From Sulfitobacter brevis (GTDB taxonomy: Bacteria > Pseudomonadota > Alphaproteobacteria > Rhodobacterales > Rhodobacteraceae): 61,026 nucleotides of DNA. The translations under genes and the position numbers were made by a program. Under the pieces are notes generated by a model. The model ran no database searches. It saw only the letters and a list, made by a program, of their open reading frames with translations, and was not told the DNA's origin. Where the stretch lies: contig NZ_FOMW01000017.1 in assembly GCF_900112755.1 (NCBI RefSeq), forward strand, positions 1 to 61,026. The letters run 5' to 3'. Position 1 is the stretch's first letter. Every line of letters starts with the position of its first letter. Below, in pieces: positions 1 to 8,677 of the stretch.

Positions 1-221
1 AGACGCACTTCGTGGCCCAACTTGCCAATCTCACGGCCCCAGAAATGCGCGCCGCCGCACGCTTCCATAGCAACCAAGCATCGCGGAAGTTGGCTGAAAA
101 ACGCCAGAACCTGCGTCCGCCGTAACTTCTTGCGCAAAACCGCGTGGCCTGCGCCGTCAGCTCCATGCACTTGGAATACATTCTTCGCCAAATCGAGTCC
201 GACCGTGATAATATCCGACAT
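1..221 (-). CDS. IS110-family transposase, N-terminal part (runs off window)
   Basis: The minus-strand frame starts at the ATG at 221, preceded by an AAAGGAGAG ribosome site, and stays open to base 1. The first residues read MSDIITVGLDLAKNVFQVHG, the typical start of IS110-family DEDD transposases, with the first catalytic Asp in VGLDLAK. MEACGGAHFWGREI follows further on, also characteristic of the family. About 73 residues are visible; the rest lies outside. These enzymes cut and paste DNA through a RuvC-like domain and, where studied, use a guide (bridge) RNA encoded in the element's non-coding end; only this short end can be seen here, so no RNA can be assigned. The gene may be intact beyond the window. 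Confidence 0.8.
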   Translation of the reverse strand, partial: MSDIITVGLDLAKNVFQVHGADGAGHAVLRKKLRRTQVLAFFSQLPRCLVAMEACGGAHFWGREIGKLGHEVR

Positions 222-293
222 GACCGCTCTCCTTTTTGTGGATCATTGCAGACCCACCTTGGCACATCGATGCCGCCGGAGGGCGGTTACATC
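1..293 (-). mobile_element. IS110-family element, one end (partial)
   Basis: This is the end of an IS110-type insertion sequence that leaves the window at base 1. It contains the start of the transposase gene and about 70 bases of leader. Bases 198-293 are present again, inverted and with only two mismatches, at 57568-57663, which fixes the approximate outer boundary near 293. Just beyond it a tyrosine recombinase reading frame begins abruptly, so the element appears to have inserted into that gene. Confidence 0.75.
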
Positions 294-788
294 ATCAAAG
301 CCATCTTCACCGGCATGCGCATTTCCGAGCTGCGTGGGCTCACGTGGGATAACGTAGATTTTCAGAGCAAAGTCATCCGTGTCGATCAACGCGCGGACGA
401 ATACTGCGAAATTGGTGCACCGAAGAGCAGGGCAGGGGTGCGGAGCATCCCTATGGCACCAACAGTGTCCAAGATTTCGGTAGCATGGAAAGATCAAGCA
501 CCGGACAGCTCAATCGGCTTGGTCTTTCCAAATTCAGTTGGCAAGGTGCAGAATTACTCAAATATATATAATCGTGTTTTCAAGCCGATGTTGGTAGACA
601 ACGGCATTGTGGATGACCAAGGTCAATCAAAGTTTGGCATTCATGCGCTTCGGCACGCAGCTGCATCACTGTTTATCGAGCAAGGCTGGAATCCAATGGA
701 AATCCAAACGCTTCAAACACCTAGGAGGCATTCTAAGCAATCCTTAGCCATACCGTTGAAGGCAGAAATATCCAGATACTCTCCGTAG
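294..788 (+). pseudogene. Tyrosine recombinase (phage-type integrase), C-terminal fragment
   Basis: The open frame encodes the catalytic domain of a tyrosine site-specific recombinase with its N-terminal half missing. Box I is visible as TGMRISELRGL with the catalytic Arg, and the box II motif HALRHAAAS with the His-x-x-Arg pair lies about 120 residues later. The final box, normally a Gly-His motif followed by the nucleophilic Tyr, is absent: after MEIQTL the protein turns into unrelated sequence and ends. The gene is therefore broken at both ends, at the 5' side by the IS110-type element at 1-293. It cannot be an active integrase and marks an old integration locus. Confidence 0.75.
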
Positions 789-865
789 AGACTGCATTGC
801 TTTTCACCACGTCATCTCCTTGGAAATCTAGAGATGGCAGGTCGAGGTGTTCCCAAAGGGTTCAC

Positions 866-1180
866 CTAATCATTTTTATCCTGAGCGATGCCTGTGGCCA
901 CGCGTGCTAAGTCTAGCCATTCTTTTCTCTGTTCCGGCTTCAATCTTCTGAACGACTGAATGAGATATTTTTCGTCGTCCTGGTCGGGCGCGTCGAAGTC
1001 AATTAGATCTGATGGGTCGATCTCCAACGCCTTGGCGATGGCGCTTTGTCTAACTACTGACAAGCTCCTCGTCCCATTTTCTATTTGTGCGAGGTAAGGC
1101 CGGGATACTCCGATAAGTTCAGCAAGGTCACTCTGACTAACACCCCACTTTTTTCTCAATTCTGCAATCTTAACGCGCAT
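866..1180 (-). CDS. XRE-family helix-turn-helix transcriptional regulator
   Basis: A 104-residue protein with an N-terminal Cro/CI-type helix-turn-helix at about residues 5-60 (KWGVSQSDLAELIGVSRPYL, then IENGTRSLSV) and a short charged C-terminal tail. The preceding TTG is in frame, but the ATG at 1180 with an upstream AAAGAG is the better start. It lies between a broken recombinase and a frameshifted integrase, so it is probably the repressor of a mobile element. A perfect palindrome, TGTTGCAACA, 65 bases upstream of the start is a candidate operator. The function is inferred from the fold and the context; no target is proven. Confidence 0.8.
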   Translation of the reverse strand: MRVKIAELRKKWGVSQSDLAELIGVSRPYLAQIENGTRSLSVVRQSAIAKALEIDPSDLIDFDAPDQDDEKYLIQSFRRLKPEQRKEWLDLARVATGIAQDKND

Positions 1181-1495
1181 CAAAGCTCTTTCATAAAACT
1201 AGTTTGTTATGCATCCATATAGCTATTATCGCTGTTATGGTCATTGTTGCAACATGTAACACCTGAGTTGCGGCCAGTTACTTTCTGAGAGTATTATCGC
1301 TTTCATTGTGTCTTAGGGTTTTGCACCGCTACGCTATTACTGCGCCAAAGCTTTTGCGGGCCATGTGCCAAACGCCTAGCGGCCACAAACGGAAACGGTT
1401 GGTGCGAGGGCTTCTATTTCGGTTTCGAACTGACGTTTCGAAGCTATTTCACGATTTTAAGCGACTGAGAGCAGTCGCTGGAATCGCCTAAGCAA
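1181..1495. other. Intergenic stretch without a recognisable gene
   Basis: It holds the upstream region of the XRE regulator and the area beyond the 3' end of the P4-type integrase. Apart from the palindrome at 1245-1254 I see no gene: the one short plus-strand frame (1306-1491) has no ribosome site and no recognisable sequence. Confidence 0.5.
1245..1254. promoter_or_regulatory. Perfect palindrome, candidate operator of the XRE regulator
   Basis: TGTTGCAACA is a perfect 10-base palindrome upstream of the regulator gene at 866-1180. Its core GTTGCAAC occurs again at 2750-2757, upstream of the P4-type integrase. One repressor could therefore watch both promoters. This rests on symmetry and position only. 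Confidence 0.3.
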
Positions 1496-2691
1496 TTAAC
1501 CGCGCAGCTTCACGACATTGCCGCTGGCATTGGTGACGTATCCGGCCCATTTCTGCATCAGTATCCGGCGCTGGTCGAGAAGATCAGATCGAGCGTAGCT
1601 GCGCTCGACCTTATTGCCGATGATGTGGGCCAGCGATGTTTCAGTCACATCATAAGTTGCCGCGTTTGTGTCCTGCACCCAAGTCCTGAATGACGTCCTG
1701 AACCCGTGCGGCCGTCCCGCTTCCCCCATGTTATTCAGAACCTTCGTCAACGCCTGAACCGACACGTATTTGACCCGTGGGCTTGGAAACAGGTAATCGC
1801 CACGGGCGTTGGCTTTGCACTCTGCCAACACGTCCATCGCAGCATCGGAAAGAGGCACCCTGAACGGCTGGACACGACCCTTGAGGCCTTTCATTCGCTC
1901 CGCAGGGACCGTCCACACATCGCCGTCAATCTCGCTGAACATCGCGCCCCGCGTGGAATGGCCCCTTGTTGCGGTCAGGATCGTCCAGCGCAGCGCAAGG
2001 TGCGAGGGGTAAGGCTTGCGTGACAGAACCTCATAGAGACGCGGCACGTCCTCCCAAGCCGTCGCGGCAATCGGGGTTTCGATGTGATCATGGTAGCCGA
2101 GCATATGCCGGGCGGCGTCACAGATGAAGGGGTCGACGTCGTGGCCGATAAGCCGCGCGTGGGTTATGACCATCTTGGTGCGGTAGAGCGCCTTATCAGC
2201 CGTTTCATGCTTAGTTCGCCATATCGGAGCAAGGGCGTTGTGAATATCGCGCTGGTGGAGCGCTGAGACGCGGATATGACCGATTTTGGGTATCACATGC
2301 AGCAGGATGGGCGAGAACCACCGCAGGCGCGCTCCATCGTTGCGCAGCCGCGCCTTTCGCGCCTCAAAAGTCACCTCTGCCATTTCTGCGTAGGTCGGAT
2401 CGTGCTGGCTCGCAGCATCAGCTTCGGCGTCCTTTATCTTCTGGCGCCCAGTTATCGGGTCCAGCCCATTGAGCAGGACAGCGGCCCACTGCGCCCGCGA
2501 CCTTCGCGCGTCTGCCAGTGACACGTCCGGCATCGCGCCGAGGCCCATCGCCTCCCATTGAGCGAGTATCTGAACGTCCACTTGCCGCCGTTGGCTGTGC
2601 GCTCGAAGATCAGCCCGCCGCCGTCTTGCATCTTCTCGCCCGCCTTAGCAGCCTTGATTGCCACCGCCGTCAGCTTGTTTTGAATTGCCAT
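1496..2691 (-). pseudogene. P4-type tyrosine integrase, frameshifted
   Basis: Two overlapping minus-strand frames together make one full-length integrase of the DUF4102/P4 type. The N-terminal frame starts at 2691 (MAIQNKLTAVAIKAAKAGEK, then GGKWTFRYSLNGRR) and derails around 2545-2560. The second frame resumes exactly with MGLGAMPDVSLADARRSRAQ and runs to 1496. The catalytic part keeps an Arg in TATRGHSTRGA, the HGFRTSF box and the Tyr in ERSYARSDLL. The usual acidic residue of box I (GxE) is replaced by HS. A small indel thus breaks the N-terminal arm-binding domain from the catalytic domain. Unless corrected by slippage or sequencing error, the enzyme is dead. Confidence 0.8.
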
Positions 2692-2693
2692 GC

Positions 2694-2725
2694 GCCCCCC
2701 ATCGGCCCCCCATCCAGCCCCCCAT
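2694..2725. repeat. Triple direct repeat GCCCCCCAT upstream of the integrase start
   Basis: GCCCCCCAT occurs at 2694-2702, 2705-2713 and 2717-2725, with periods of 11 and 12 bases, that is about one helical turn. It lies immediately upstream of the integrase ATG at 2691. Helically phased copies suggest protein binding, possibly integrase arm sites or an autoregulatory operator. Confidence 0.45.
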
Positions 2726-3202
2726 TTGAGGCGCGCTGGAATGATACAAGTTGCAACACCCTGCTACAGTCGAATGTTTCTGGTGAAACAAAATATAGGC
2801 ACATTTCGCTTATGCTACATGTTGCTACTGCTACACTGTTCCTCTCACCCGTACCAACTTTGACGCGCCGGGCGCTGTCATCTTGGTGCAACATCGCACT
2901 GCAGCCCGATACTGGGCCGCCTTTGGTGAATTTCCAATATCATTGCAAATCTGGTCAGGGATATCCCGCGGGAAGAGTGGGAAGTTCAACTTTTAATTCA
3001 GGTATCTGACGTAAGTCCTTTTTTTAAGTGGGAATTATTAGGTGCTGTTTAATTTAACTCGCCCCCTCGTCTTAGCATTATCTTGCACCAACCTGCACAA
3101 GCTGTTGACGTTGATTGTCAACGGCCCTAGCGTTGCATGCATATACATATAAACTTGATCTGGCGCTTAAGGCGCGGGCTGGTTTTCCTGGGGAGGAACG
3201 AA
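2726..3202. other. Intergenic region between integrase and TRAP operon
   Basis: No gene is visible. It carries a GTTGCAAC palindrome at 2750-2757 and the promoter/operator candidate of the TRAP operon at 3104-3133. The long frame at 2518-3009 crosses the integrase start on the opposite strand and is a shadow. Confidence 0.5.
3104..3133 (+). promoter_or_regulatory. Candidate promoter and inverted-repeat operator of the TRAP operon
   Basis: GTTGAC at 3104-3109 and GTCAAC at 3117-3122 form a 6-base inverted repeat with a 7-base spacer. TTGACG (3105-3110) can serve as a -35 box, with TAGCGT (3128-3133) as a -10 box after 17 bases. An operator overlapping the -35 element would suit a repressor; no regulator gene is adjacent. 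Prediction from sequence only. Confidence 0.35.
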
Positions 3203-4165
3203 ATGTACATTAAATCGACTATTATAGCTGCGACCATCGCGACGATTGGCAGCAACGCGGCCATCGCAGAGGAAGTCACCCTGCGCGCCGTGAGTGCCTT
3301 TAACCTTGGCACCACTTTCACCCGCGAATTCGAGGCTTTTACCAACTGGGTCAATGAAAACGGCAAAGGTATCGTCCAGATTGACGTGATCGGCGGGCCC
3401 GAAGCTGTGCCACCGTTTGAAGTCGGCAATGCGGTGCAGTCTGGTGTGGTTGATATGGCCAATGTGACATCGGCGTTCTATCCCAATCTGGTGCCAACGG
3501 GCGATGTGATCCATCTGGCAGAGAATACTGTTCAGGAACAGCGTGAGAATGGCTGTTATGAGGTGCTCGACCGCGTGCATCAGGAACAGATGAACGTGAA
3601 ATACCTCGCCCATGCGGGGGACGGAATCGGCTTTCATCTCTATCTGACCAAACCCATCGACGGGCCAGACCTGTCGGGGCTGACCATCCGCACGACGCCG
3701 GTTTATCAGGCGATGTTTTCGGCGCTTGGCGCGAACCTTGTGCGCACTGCGCCGGGCGAAGTTTACAGCGCGCTGGAGCGTGGGGCAATTGACGGATACG
3801 GCTGGCCAAGTCAGGGCATCCTTGATCTGGGCTGGGACGAGCAAACGAAATACCGTGTCGATCCAAGCTTTTACAATGTGGACGTCAACTTCCTTGTGAA
3901 CCTTGATGTGTGGAACGGGCTGAGCGATGAGCAGCGCGCAAAGCTTGAGGAAGGCGCGACCTGGGTCGAGGAAACCAACGCACTTAATGCTGATCGGAAT
4001 GTCGAGGAATATGCCAAGCAGGCCGACGCGGGCATTGAGACGATCACCTTGAGCGATGCGGATGCCGAGAAATGGCTGAGCACCGCGCGCGATGCCGGTT
4101 GGGCCCATGTGGAAAGCATCGACGCCCCGCTGGCGGCTGAGTTCCGCGCCTGTCTGGTGAAGTGA
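3203..4165 (+). CDS. dctP: TRAP transporter solute-binding protein (DctP family)
   Basis: A 320-residue periplasmic receptor of a tripartite ATP-independent periplasmic transporter. The chosen ATG at 3203 follows GGGGAGGAACGAA and gives a proper signal peptide with cleavage after about residue 22 (SNAAIA); the longer frame adds 22 residues upstream without function. The family's ligand-clamping arginine is expected in the LTIRTTP motif (Arg163), and the GAIDGYGWP segment near residue 200 is typical of DctP proteins. It binds a small, usually carboxylate-bearing substrate and hands it to the membrane pair encoded just downstream. The substrate cannot be deduced here. Confidence 0.88.
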   Translation: MYIKSTIIAATIATIGSNAAIAEEVTLRAVSAFNLGTTFTREFEAFTNWVNENGKGIVQIDVIGGPEAVPPFEVGNAVQSGVVDMANVTSAFYPNLVPTGDVIHLAENTVQEQRENGCYEVLDRVHQEQMNVKYLAHAGDGIGFHLYLTKPIDGPDLSGLTIRTTPVYQAMFSALGANLVRTAPGEVYSALERGAIDGYGWPSQGILDLGWDEQTKYRVDPSFYNVDVNFLVNLDVWNGLSDEQRAKLEEGATWVEETNALNADRNVEEYAKQADAGIETITLSDADAEKWLSTARDAGWAHVESIDAPLAAEFRACLVK

Positions 4166-4200
4166 GACTGGCATTAACTTGAAAGACAGGGCAGGATTTC

Positions 4201-4695
4201 ATGCTGACACGAACATTTGACAGCTTGCTCTGGCTATTAGCCGTGATCGCTGCCGGTATCCTGGCGGCGATCACGGTATTGATCACTATCAACGTCATCA
4301 CTCGCAACTTTGGCTTGCCGGGAATTTACGGGGCACTGGACGCGATCCAATATGCCCTAATGGTGGCTACTTTTCTCGGGGCACCTTGGGTGTTGTCGAA
4401 TAACGGCCACGTAAAGGTCGACCTGATCACCGCCGCGGCACCTCCGAACATTCGGCAGATACTGGGACATCTGGTCTCGATTATTGGCGCCGCCTCGGCG
4501 GGGGTCTTGGGGTGGTATGGCCTTCAGGCAGTGCTGGCCTCGATGGGGCGCGGCTCGATGATCCGGACCTCCTTTGTCATACCGGAATGGTGGATGCTGT
4601 CGTTTGTGCCCTTGTCGATGGCGCTCTGTGTGATCGTGTTTTTGCGCCGATTGGTGCAGCCGCCGGTCGATGACCTCAAATTGAGCGGATTGTAA
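4201..4695 (+). CDS. dctQ: TRAP transporter small permease (DctQ)
   Basis: A 164-residue inner-membrane protein with four hydrophobic helices, the size and topology of DctQ subunits. The first helix starts within the first 15 residues (SLLWLLAVIAAGILAAITVL). NGHVKVDLIT between helices 2 and 3 matches the conserved HxxVD-type motif of the family. It lies 35 bases after dctP and ends two bases before dctM, which makes a three-gene operon. DctQ assembles with DctM and assists sodium-driven import. Confidence 0.88.
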   Translation: MLTRTFDSLLWLLAVIAAGILAAITVLITINVITRNFGLPGIYGALDAIQYALMVATFLGAPWVLSNNGHVKVDLITAAAPPNIRQILGHLVSIIGAASAGVLGWYGLQAVLASMGRGSMIRTSFVIPEWWMLSFVPLSMALCVIVFLRRLVQPPVDDLKLSGL

Positions 4696-4697
4696 CG

Positions 4698-6014
4698 ATG
4701 GATTGGGTACTGACTCTGACGCTCATGCTGGGCGGGTTGGCAGTCTTGTTGCTGATCGGGCTGCCGGTGGCTTTTGCCTTCATCGCCGTGACCACGGTGG
4801 GTGCCTATGTGGTGCTGGGCGGCGAGCGCGGAATTTTGCAGCTTGCCCGCAATGCCAGCAACTCTGTCGCGAACTTCCAACTGGCGCCGATACCGCTGTT
4901 TATTCTGATGGGAGAAATCCTGTTCCAGACCGGTGTCGCACACCGCGCGATTGATGCGATCGAGCGGGTAGTAACCAAGATACCGGGGCGGATGTCGGTC
5001 GTCACGATCTTTGGCGGCACGATCTTTGCCGCGCTCTCCGGCTCGACCATTGCCAATACCGCGATGCTGGGATCAACCCTGCTGCCGGGCATGCTCAAGC
5101 GTGGCTATCATCCGTCGATGGCGATGGGGCCGATCATGGCGTCTGGAGCAATTGCGATGTTGATCCCGCCTTCGGCGCTAGCGGTGCTGGTGGGCTCGCT
5201 GGCGGGAATTTCTATTTCGGGACTATTGATTGCAGGCGTGGTGCCCGCCTTGCTGCTGGCGGTTCTCTTTGTTGTCTATGTCGTCGGGCGCAGCATTCTT
5301 GACCCGTCAGTCGCGCCAACCGAAGTGCTGCCCGATATGACGCGGCGCGAACGCTGGACACCTTTCGTTATTTATGTGCTGCCACTGTCGCTGCTCTTTG
5401 CCGTCGTCATCGGCTCGCTTTTGATGGGAATCGCGACCCCGACGGAAAGCGCAGCACTGGGCTGTGTGGCTGCGATTTTGATCGGCGCTGGCTACCGCGC
5501 GCTAAGCTGGGCCAAGCTGGCTGCGGCGCTGATGGAGACGCTTAAACTGGCTGTGATGATCCTGTTCATAATCGCCGCCAGCCAGACCTTTGCGCAGGTG
5601 CTGTCCTTTTCCGGCGCGACCAACGGGTTAATCAGCGCGATCAACACGATCGAGCCAACACCACTGATGGTGCTGCTGGGGATGATCGCGATCCTGCTGT
5701 TCTTGGGGTGCTTTATCGATCAGGTTTCGATGCTGATGGTGACGGTGCCGGTGTTTGTGCCGCTGGCTGATGCGATGCAAATCAATGATCTGGTCCTCGG
5801 CGTGGTCTACCTGCTGACGATGGAAATCGGGTTGCTGACGCCGCCTTTTGGGTTGCTGTTGTTTGTCATGCGCGGTGTGGCTCCGCCGGAGATCGGGATG
5901 CGGCAGATTTACAGCGCGGTGATGCCATTCTTATTGATCAAGCTGTTCGTCTTGGCATTAATCGTGTGGATGCCCGCCTTGGGCACGTGGCTGCCAAGCC
6001 TGATGGGGCGCTAG
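4698..6014 (+). CDS. dctM: TRAP transporter large permease (DctM)
   Basis: A 438-residue, strongly hydrophobic protein of about 12 transmembrane helices, normal DctM length. Family hallmarks are PLFILMGEILF, the GGTIFAALSGSTIANTAMLG re-entrant region, MASGAIAMLIPPS, and a matching repeat (MGIATPTESAA) in the second half. It forms the ion-coupled translocation channel. It starts two bases after dctQ, so translation is probably coupled. The stop faces the convergent AEC carrier seven bases away, and no terminator hairpin separates them. Confidence 0.9.
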   Translation: MDWVLTLTLMLGGLAVLLLIGLPVAFAFIAVTTVGAYVVLGGERGILQLARNASNSVANFQLAPIPLFILMGEILFQTGVAHRAIDAIERVVTKIPGRMSVVTIFGGTIFAALSGSTIANTAMLGSTLLPGMLKRGYHPSMAMGPIMASGAIAMLIPPSALAVLVGSLAGISISGLLIAGVVPALLLAVLFVVYVVGRSILDPSVAPTEVLPDMTRRERWTPFVIYVLPLSLLFAVVIGSLLMGIATPTESAALGCVAAILIGAGYRALSWAKLAAALMETLKLAVMILFIIAASQTFAQVLSFSGATNGLISAINTIEPTPLMVLLGMIAILLFLGCFIDQVSMLMVTVPVFVPLADAMQINDLVLGVVYLLTMEIGLLTPPFGLLLFVMRGVAPPEIGMRQIYSAVMPFLLIKLFVLALIVWMPALGTWLPSLMGR

Positions 6015-6021
6015 CGCCGCA

Positions 6022-6951
6022 TTACGGGATCAGCGTCAACCACAGCCAGACCGAGAACAGTGAGCTGCCTGTGGCAATCAGCACAGAACTCGCTGCGACG
6101 CGGCGCGCGCGGCCATACATATTGGCGAAAATATAGGCATTGAACCCCGGTGCCATGGCGGCGGTCAACACACCGGAGCGGAAGGCGTCGCGCGGTAGTT
6201 CCAGCGCTGTGCCAAAGGTCCAGACCAGCGCGGGGTGCACCATCAGCGCAAAAGCGCAGACCATGGCGATGGCCTTCATGTCGCCTTCGGGGCGATATTG
6301 GAACAGCACGCCGCCAAGCGCAAAAAGCGCGGCGGGCAGGGCGGCCCGCACAACCAGCGACAGTGCATCCTCAAACGCACCGGGGATCGGCAGGCCGGAA
6401 AGGTTGACGGCGAAACCGGCAAGGATGCCGATTACCAAAGCGTTGTTGAACATTGCGCGGGTGACGTTCTTTACCAGCGTGACAGTGGACTGGCCCCGAT
6501 TGCGCACAAACTCCATCGTGGTGATCCCAAGCCCGTAGCAGAACGGCGCATGGAATGACAAAATCGCATAGTTGCCAGCGAGCGCGGCGGGGCCATAGGC
6601 GCGCTCGGTGATGGGCAGGCCAAGCAGTACGGAGTTGGAAAAGAGGCAGCAAAAGCCGATGGCGACGCTGTCTTCCCAGTCGCGTTTGAAGAAATACCGC
6701 GCGCCGAGGATACCGCCCGCAAAGCAGATTGCGGCTCCTGCGTAAAAGCTGAGCAGCAGGCGGGGGTCAAACGAGGCGGAAAGGTCGATATGTGCAATGG
6801 CCTGGAACAGCAGGCAGGGGATCGCGAAGTTCTGGGTGAATTTCATCACCCCGTCGATACCGGAGAGCGGGAAGAGACCGCGCCAGACCGCCACATATCC
6901 AAAGCCGATGACCAGAAAAACCGGCAGGATGACGTCTAGCAGGGTTTGCAC
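6022..6951 (-). CDS. AEC-family transporter (auxin efflux carrier / malonate-type permease)
   Basis: A 309-residue membrane protein with about ten helices in two five-helix halves, as in the AEC (auxin efflux carrier) family, whose bacterial members move malonate and other small carboxylates. Visible features are MQTLLDVILPVFLVIGFGYV at the start, NFAIPCLLFQAI in helix 2, FSNSVLLGLPITERAYG, and a C-terminal MAPGFNAYIFANMYG. The gene is convergent with dctM and has its own upstream gap of about 90 bases. Direction of transport and substrate are unknown; placement beside a TRAP system could mean exchange of related acids, but that is inference. Confidence 0.85.
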   Translation of the reverse strand: MQTLLDVILPVFLVIGFGYVAVWRGLFPLSGIDGVMKFTQNFAIPCLLFQAIAHIDLSASFDPRLLLSFYAGAAICFAGGILGARYFFKRDWEDSVAIGFCCLFSNSVLLGLPITERAYGPAALAGNYAILSFHAPFCYGLGITTMEFVRNRGQSTVTLVKNVTRAMFNNALVIGILAGFAVNLSGLPIPGAFEDALSLVVRAALPAALFALGGVLFQYRPEGDMKAIAMVCAFALMVHPALVWTFGTALELPRDAFRSGVLTAAMAPGFNAYIFANMYGRARRVAASSVLIATGSSLFSVWLWLTLIP

Positions 6952-7042
6952 GGAAATGGGCCTTTGCGTGGGGGGGCTTACGGCAGGAGCGGGGGTTTCA
7001 CACCCCCCGGACCCCCGTGGAGATTACTGGGCCAAATGAAGC

Positions 7043-7843
7043 TCAGGGGAGCGGGAAGCTCAGGACCATTCCGTCATAGGCCGGCTGGATGTGGTCGGGG
7101 GTTTCGGCGGCGACAGCGGCGTAGTCGAGATCATTGTGCATGTTGGTCAGCACGGCGGTTTTCGGCGCTAGGGTGTCTATCCACCCCAAGGTGCGCTCAA
7201 GGTGGCTGTGGGTTGGATGCGGTGTGCGGCGCAGGGCGTCGACGATCCAGCAGTCTAGGTTTTCAAGATGCTTCAGGGCTGCGTCGGGAATGGTGGAGAC
7301 GTCGGGGAGGTAGGCCACGCCGCCGATGCGAAAGCCGAGCGCGCTGATACTGCCGTGATCGACCGTGAACGGCGTGAAGGTGAGCGTGCCGCCAGCGCCT
7401 TCAATATGCACGTCGCCCTGTATGGCGTGCAGGTTCAGGATGGGCGGGTACATCGACCCTTCGGGTGTCTCGAACGCATAGCCGAAACGCTCAATCAGCG
7501 CGGCGCTTGTCGGGGTGTCAGCCCAGACAGGCAAGCGCGCCCGCATGTTGATGACGATCATGCGCAGATCATCTATCCCGTGGACGTGATCGGCATGCGC
7601 ATGGGTATAGAGTACCGCGTCAAGCTGGCCGACATTTGCATCCAAGAGCTGGCTGCGCATGTCTGGCGAGGTGTCAATAAGTACGGTCGTCCTACCATTT
7701 TCGCTGACCCGCTCAACCAGTAACGAGCAGCGGCGGCGGGCGTTGCGCGGGTTGTTGGGGTCACAGGCACCCCAGTGGCCGCCGAGGCGCGGCACGCCAC
7801 CGGAGGATCCACAGCCGAGGATGGTGAGGCGCATTTCAGCCAT
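7043..7843 (-). CDS. MBL-fold metallo-hydrolase (PhnP-like)
   Basis: A 266-residue cytosolic metallo-beta-lactamase-fold enzyme. The metal site is visible as THAHADHVHGIDDL, and the N-terminal LGCGSSGGVPRLGG and VLIDTSPDMRSQLL segments match PhnP/RNase-Z-like phosphodiesterases. An acidic ligand appears in AYLPDVSTIPD and a late His in NMHNDLDY. The start is the ATG at 7843, which overlaps the tatD stop by one base (TGATG); the upstream in-frame codons lie inside tatD. As last gene of the housekeeping operon it commonly follows tatD in alphaproteobacteria. The substrate, probably a cyclic phosphodiester, is not proven. Confidence 0.85.
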   Translation of the reverse strand: MAEMRLTILGCGSSGGVPRLGGHWGACDPNNPRNARRRCSLLVERVSENGRTTVLIDTSPDMRSQLLDANVGQLDAVLYTHAHADHVHGIDDLRMIVINMRARLPVWADTPTSAALIERFGYAFETPEGSMYPPILNLHAIQGDVHIEGAGGTLTFTPFTVDHGSISALGFRIGGVAYLPDVSTIPDAALKHLENLDCWIVDALRRTPHPTHSHLERTLGWIDTLAPKTAVLTNMHNDLDYAAVAAETPDHIQPAYDGMVLSFPLP

Positions 7844-8661
7844 CAGCTTGGCGCTTTCCATGCTGCTGCCTTGGCAAACAGCCGCTCAAAGTTGGCCTGC
7901 GTCTGGGCTGCGAAATCAGCGTAGTCCATCTCGAAGGTTTCAGCGGCGCGGCGTGCGGTGTGGGCGGAATAGGCGGGTTCGTTGCGTTTACCACGGCGCG
8001 GTGGGGGCGCGAGGTAGGGGGCGTCGGTTTCGACCAAGATCCGGTCAAGCGGTGCGGCAGCAAAGATGTCGCGCAAGCCTTGGGATTTAGGGAAAGCGGT
8101 GATGCCGGACATGCTGAGATAAAAACCCAGATCCAGCGCAGCTTTGGCAAGCTCGGGCGAGGAGGAGAAGCAATGCATCACGCAAGAATAGGCGCCTTTG
8201 CGATGTTCTTCGGTCAGAATGCGGGCCATATCTTCGTCGGCGTCGCGGGCGTGGATGATCAGGGGCAGGCCGGTCTGGCGGGCAGCGTCGATATGGGTGT
8301 GCAGCGACGTTTTCTGCACCTCGGCGCTCTCGGCGGTGTAATGATAATCGAGGCCGGTTTCGCCGATGCCGACCATCTTGGGATGTTTGGTGATCTCGAT
8401 CAGCTCGTCAATCCCGATGAGCGGGCTTTCGGCGACGGACATCGGGTGGATACCTGCTGCGAAAAACACCGGCGCATTGGCTTCGGCGATGGCCTGCACG
8501 CGTGGCAGATTGGCCATTTTGGTGCATATCGTGACCATGCGGGTAACGCCTGCTGCGGCGGCGCGGGCGAGGATATCATCAAGCTCGCCGTCAAAATCAG
8601 GGAAATCGAGGTGGCAGTGGCTGTCGGTGATCTGGGGTATTTGCGGCTGGCTGTCGGTCAT
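7843..8661 (-). CDS. tatD: TatD-family hydrolase (metal-dependent DNase)
   Basis: A 272-residue TIM-barrel metalloenzyme of the TatD family. Its metal ligands are visible in order: ITDSHCHLDF near the N-terminus (HxH), IGETGLDYHY (Glu), IHARDAD (His), MHCFSS (His) and ETDAPYLAP (Asp). Family members show magnesium-dependent 3'-5' exonuclease or endonuclease activity and act in DNA quality control. The gene starts 16 bases after holB and is coupled to the downstream MBL gene. In many relatives metG lies between holB and tatD; here it does not. Confidence 0.92.
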   Translation of the reverse strand: MTDSQPQIPQITDSHCHLDFPDFDGELDDILARAAAAGVTRMVTICTKMANLPRVQAIAEANAPVFFAAGIHPMSVAESPLIGIDELIEITKHPKMVGIGETGLDYHYTAESAEVQKTSLHTHIDAARQTGLPLIIHARDADEDMARILTEEHRKGAYSCVMHCFSSSPELAKAALDLGFYLSMSGITAFPKSQGLRDIFAAAPLDRILVETDAPYLAPPPRRGKRNEPAYSAHTARRAAETFEMDYADFAAQTQANFERLFAKAAAWKAPS

Positions 8662-8677
8662 TCTTATTCCGGTTTGT

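Noticed and set aside
2518..3009. 163-residue plus-strand frame near the integrase start
   Set aside because: It overlaps the integrase N-terminus antisense and shows low-complexity Pro/Ser/Arg sequence.
3167..4174. 335-residue minus-strand frame across dctP
   Set aside because: It is the shadow of dctP, has no ribosome site or recognisable domain, and the TRAP protein on the other strand is unambiguous.
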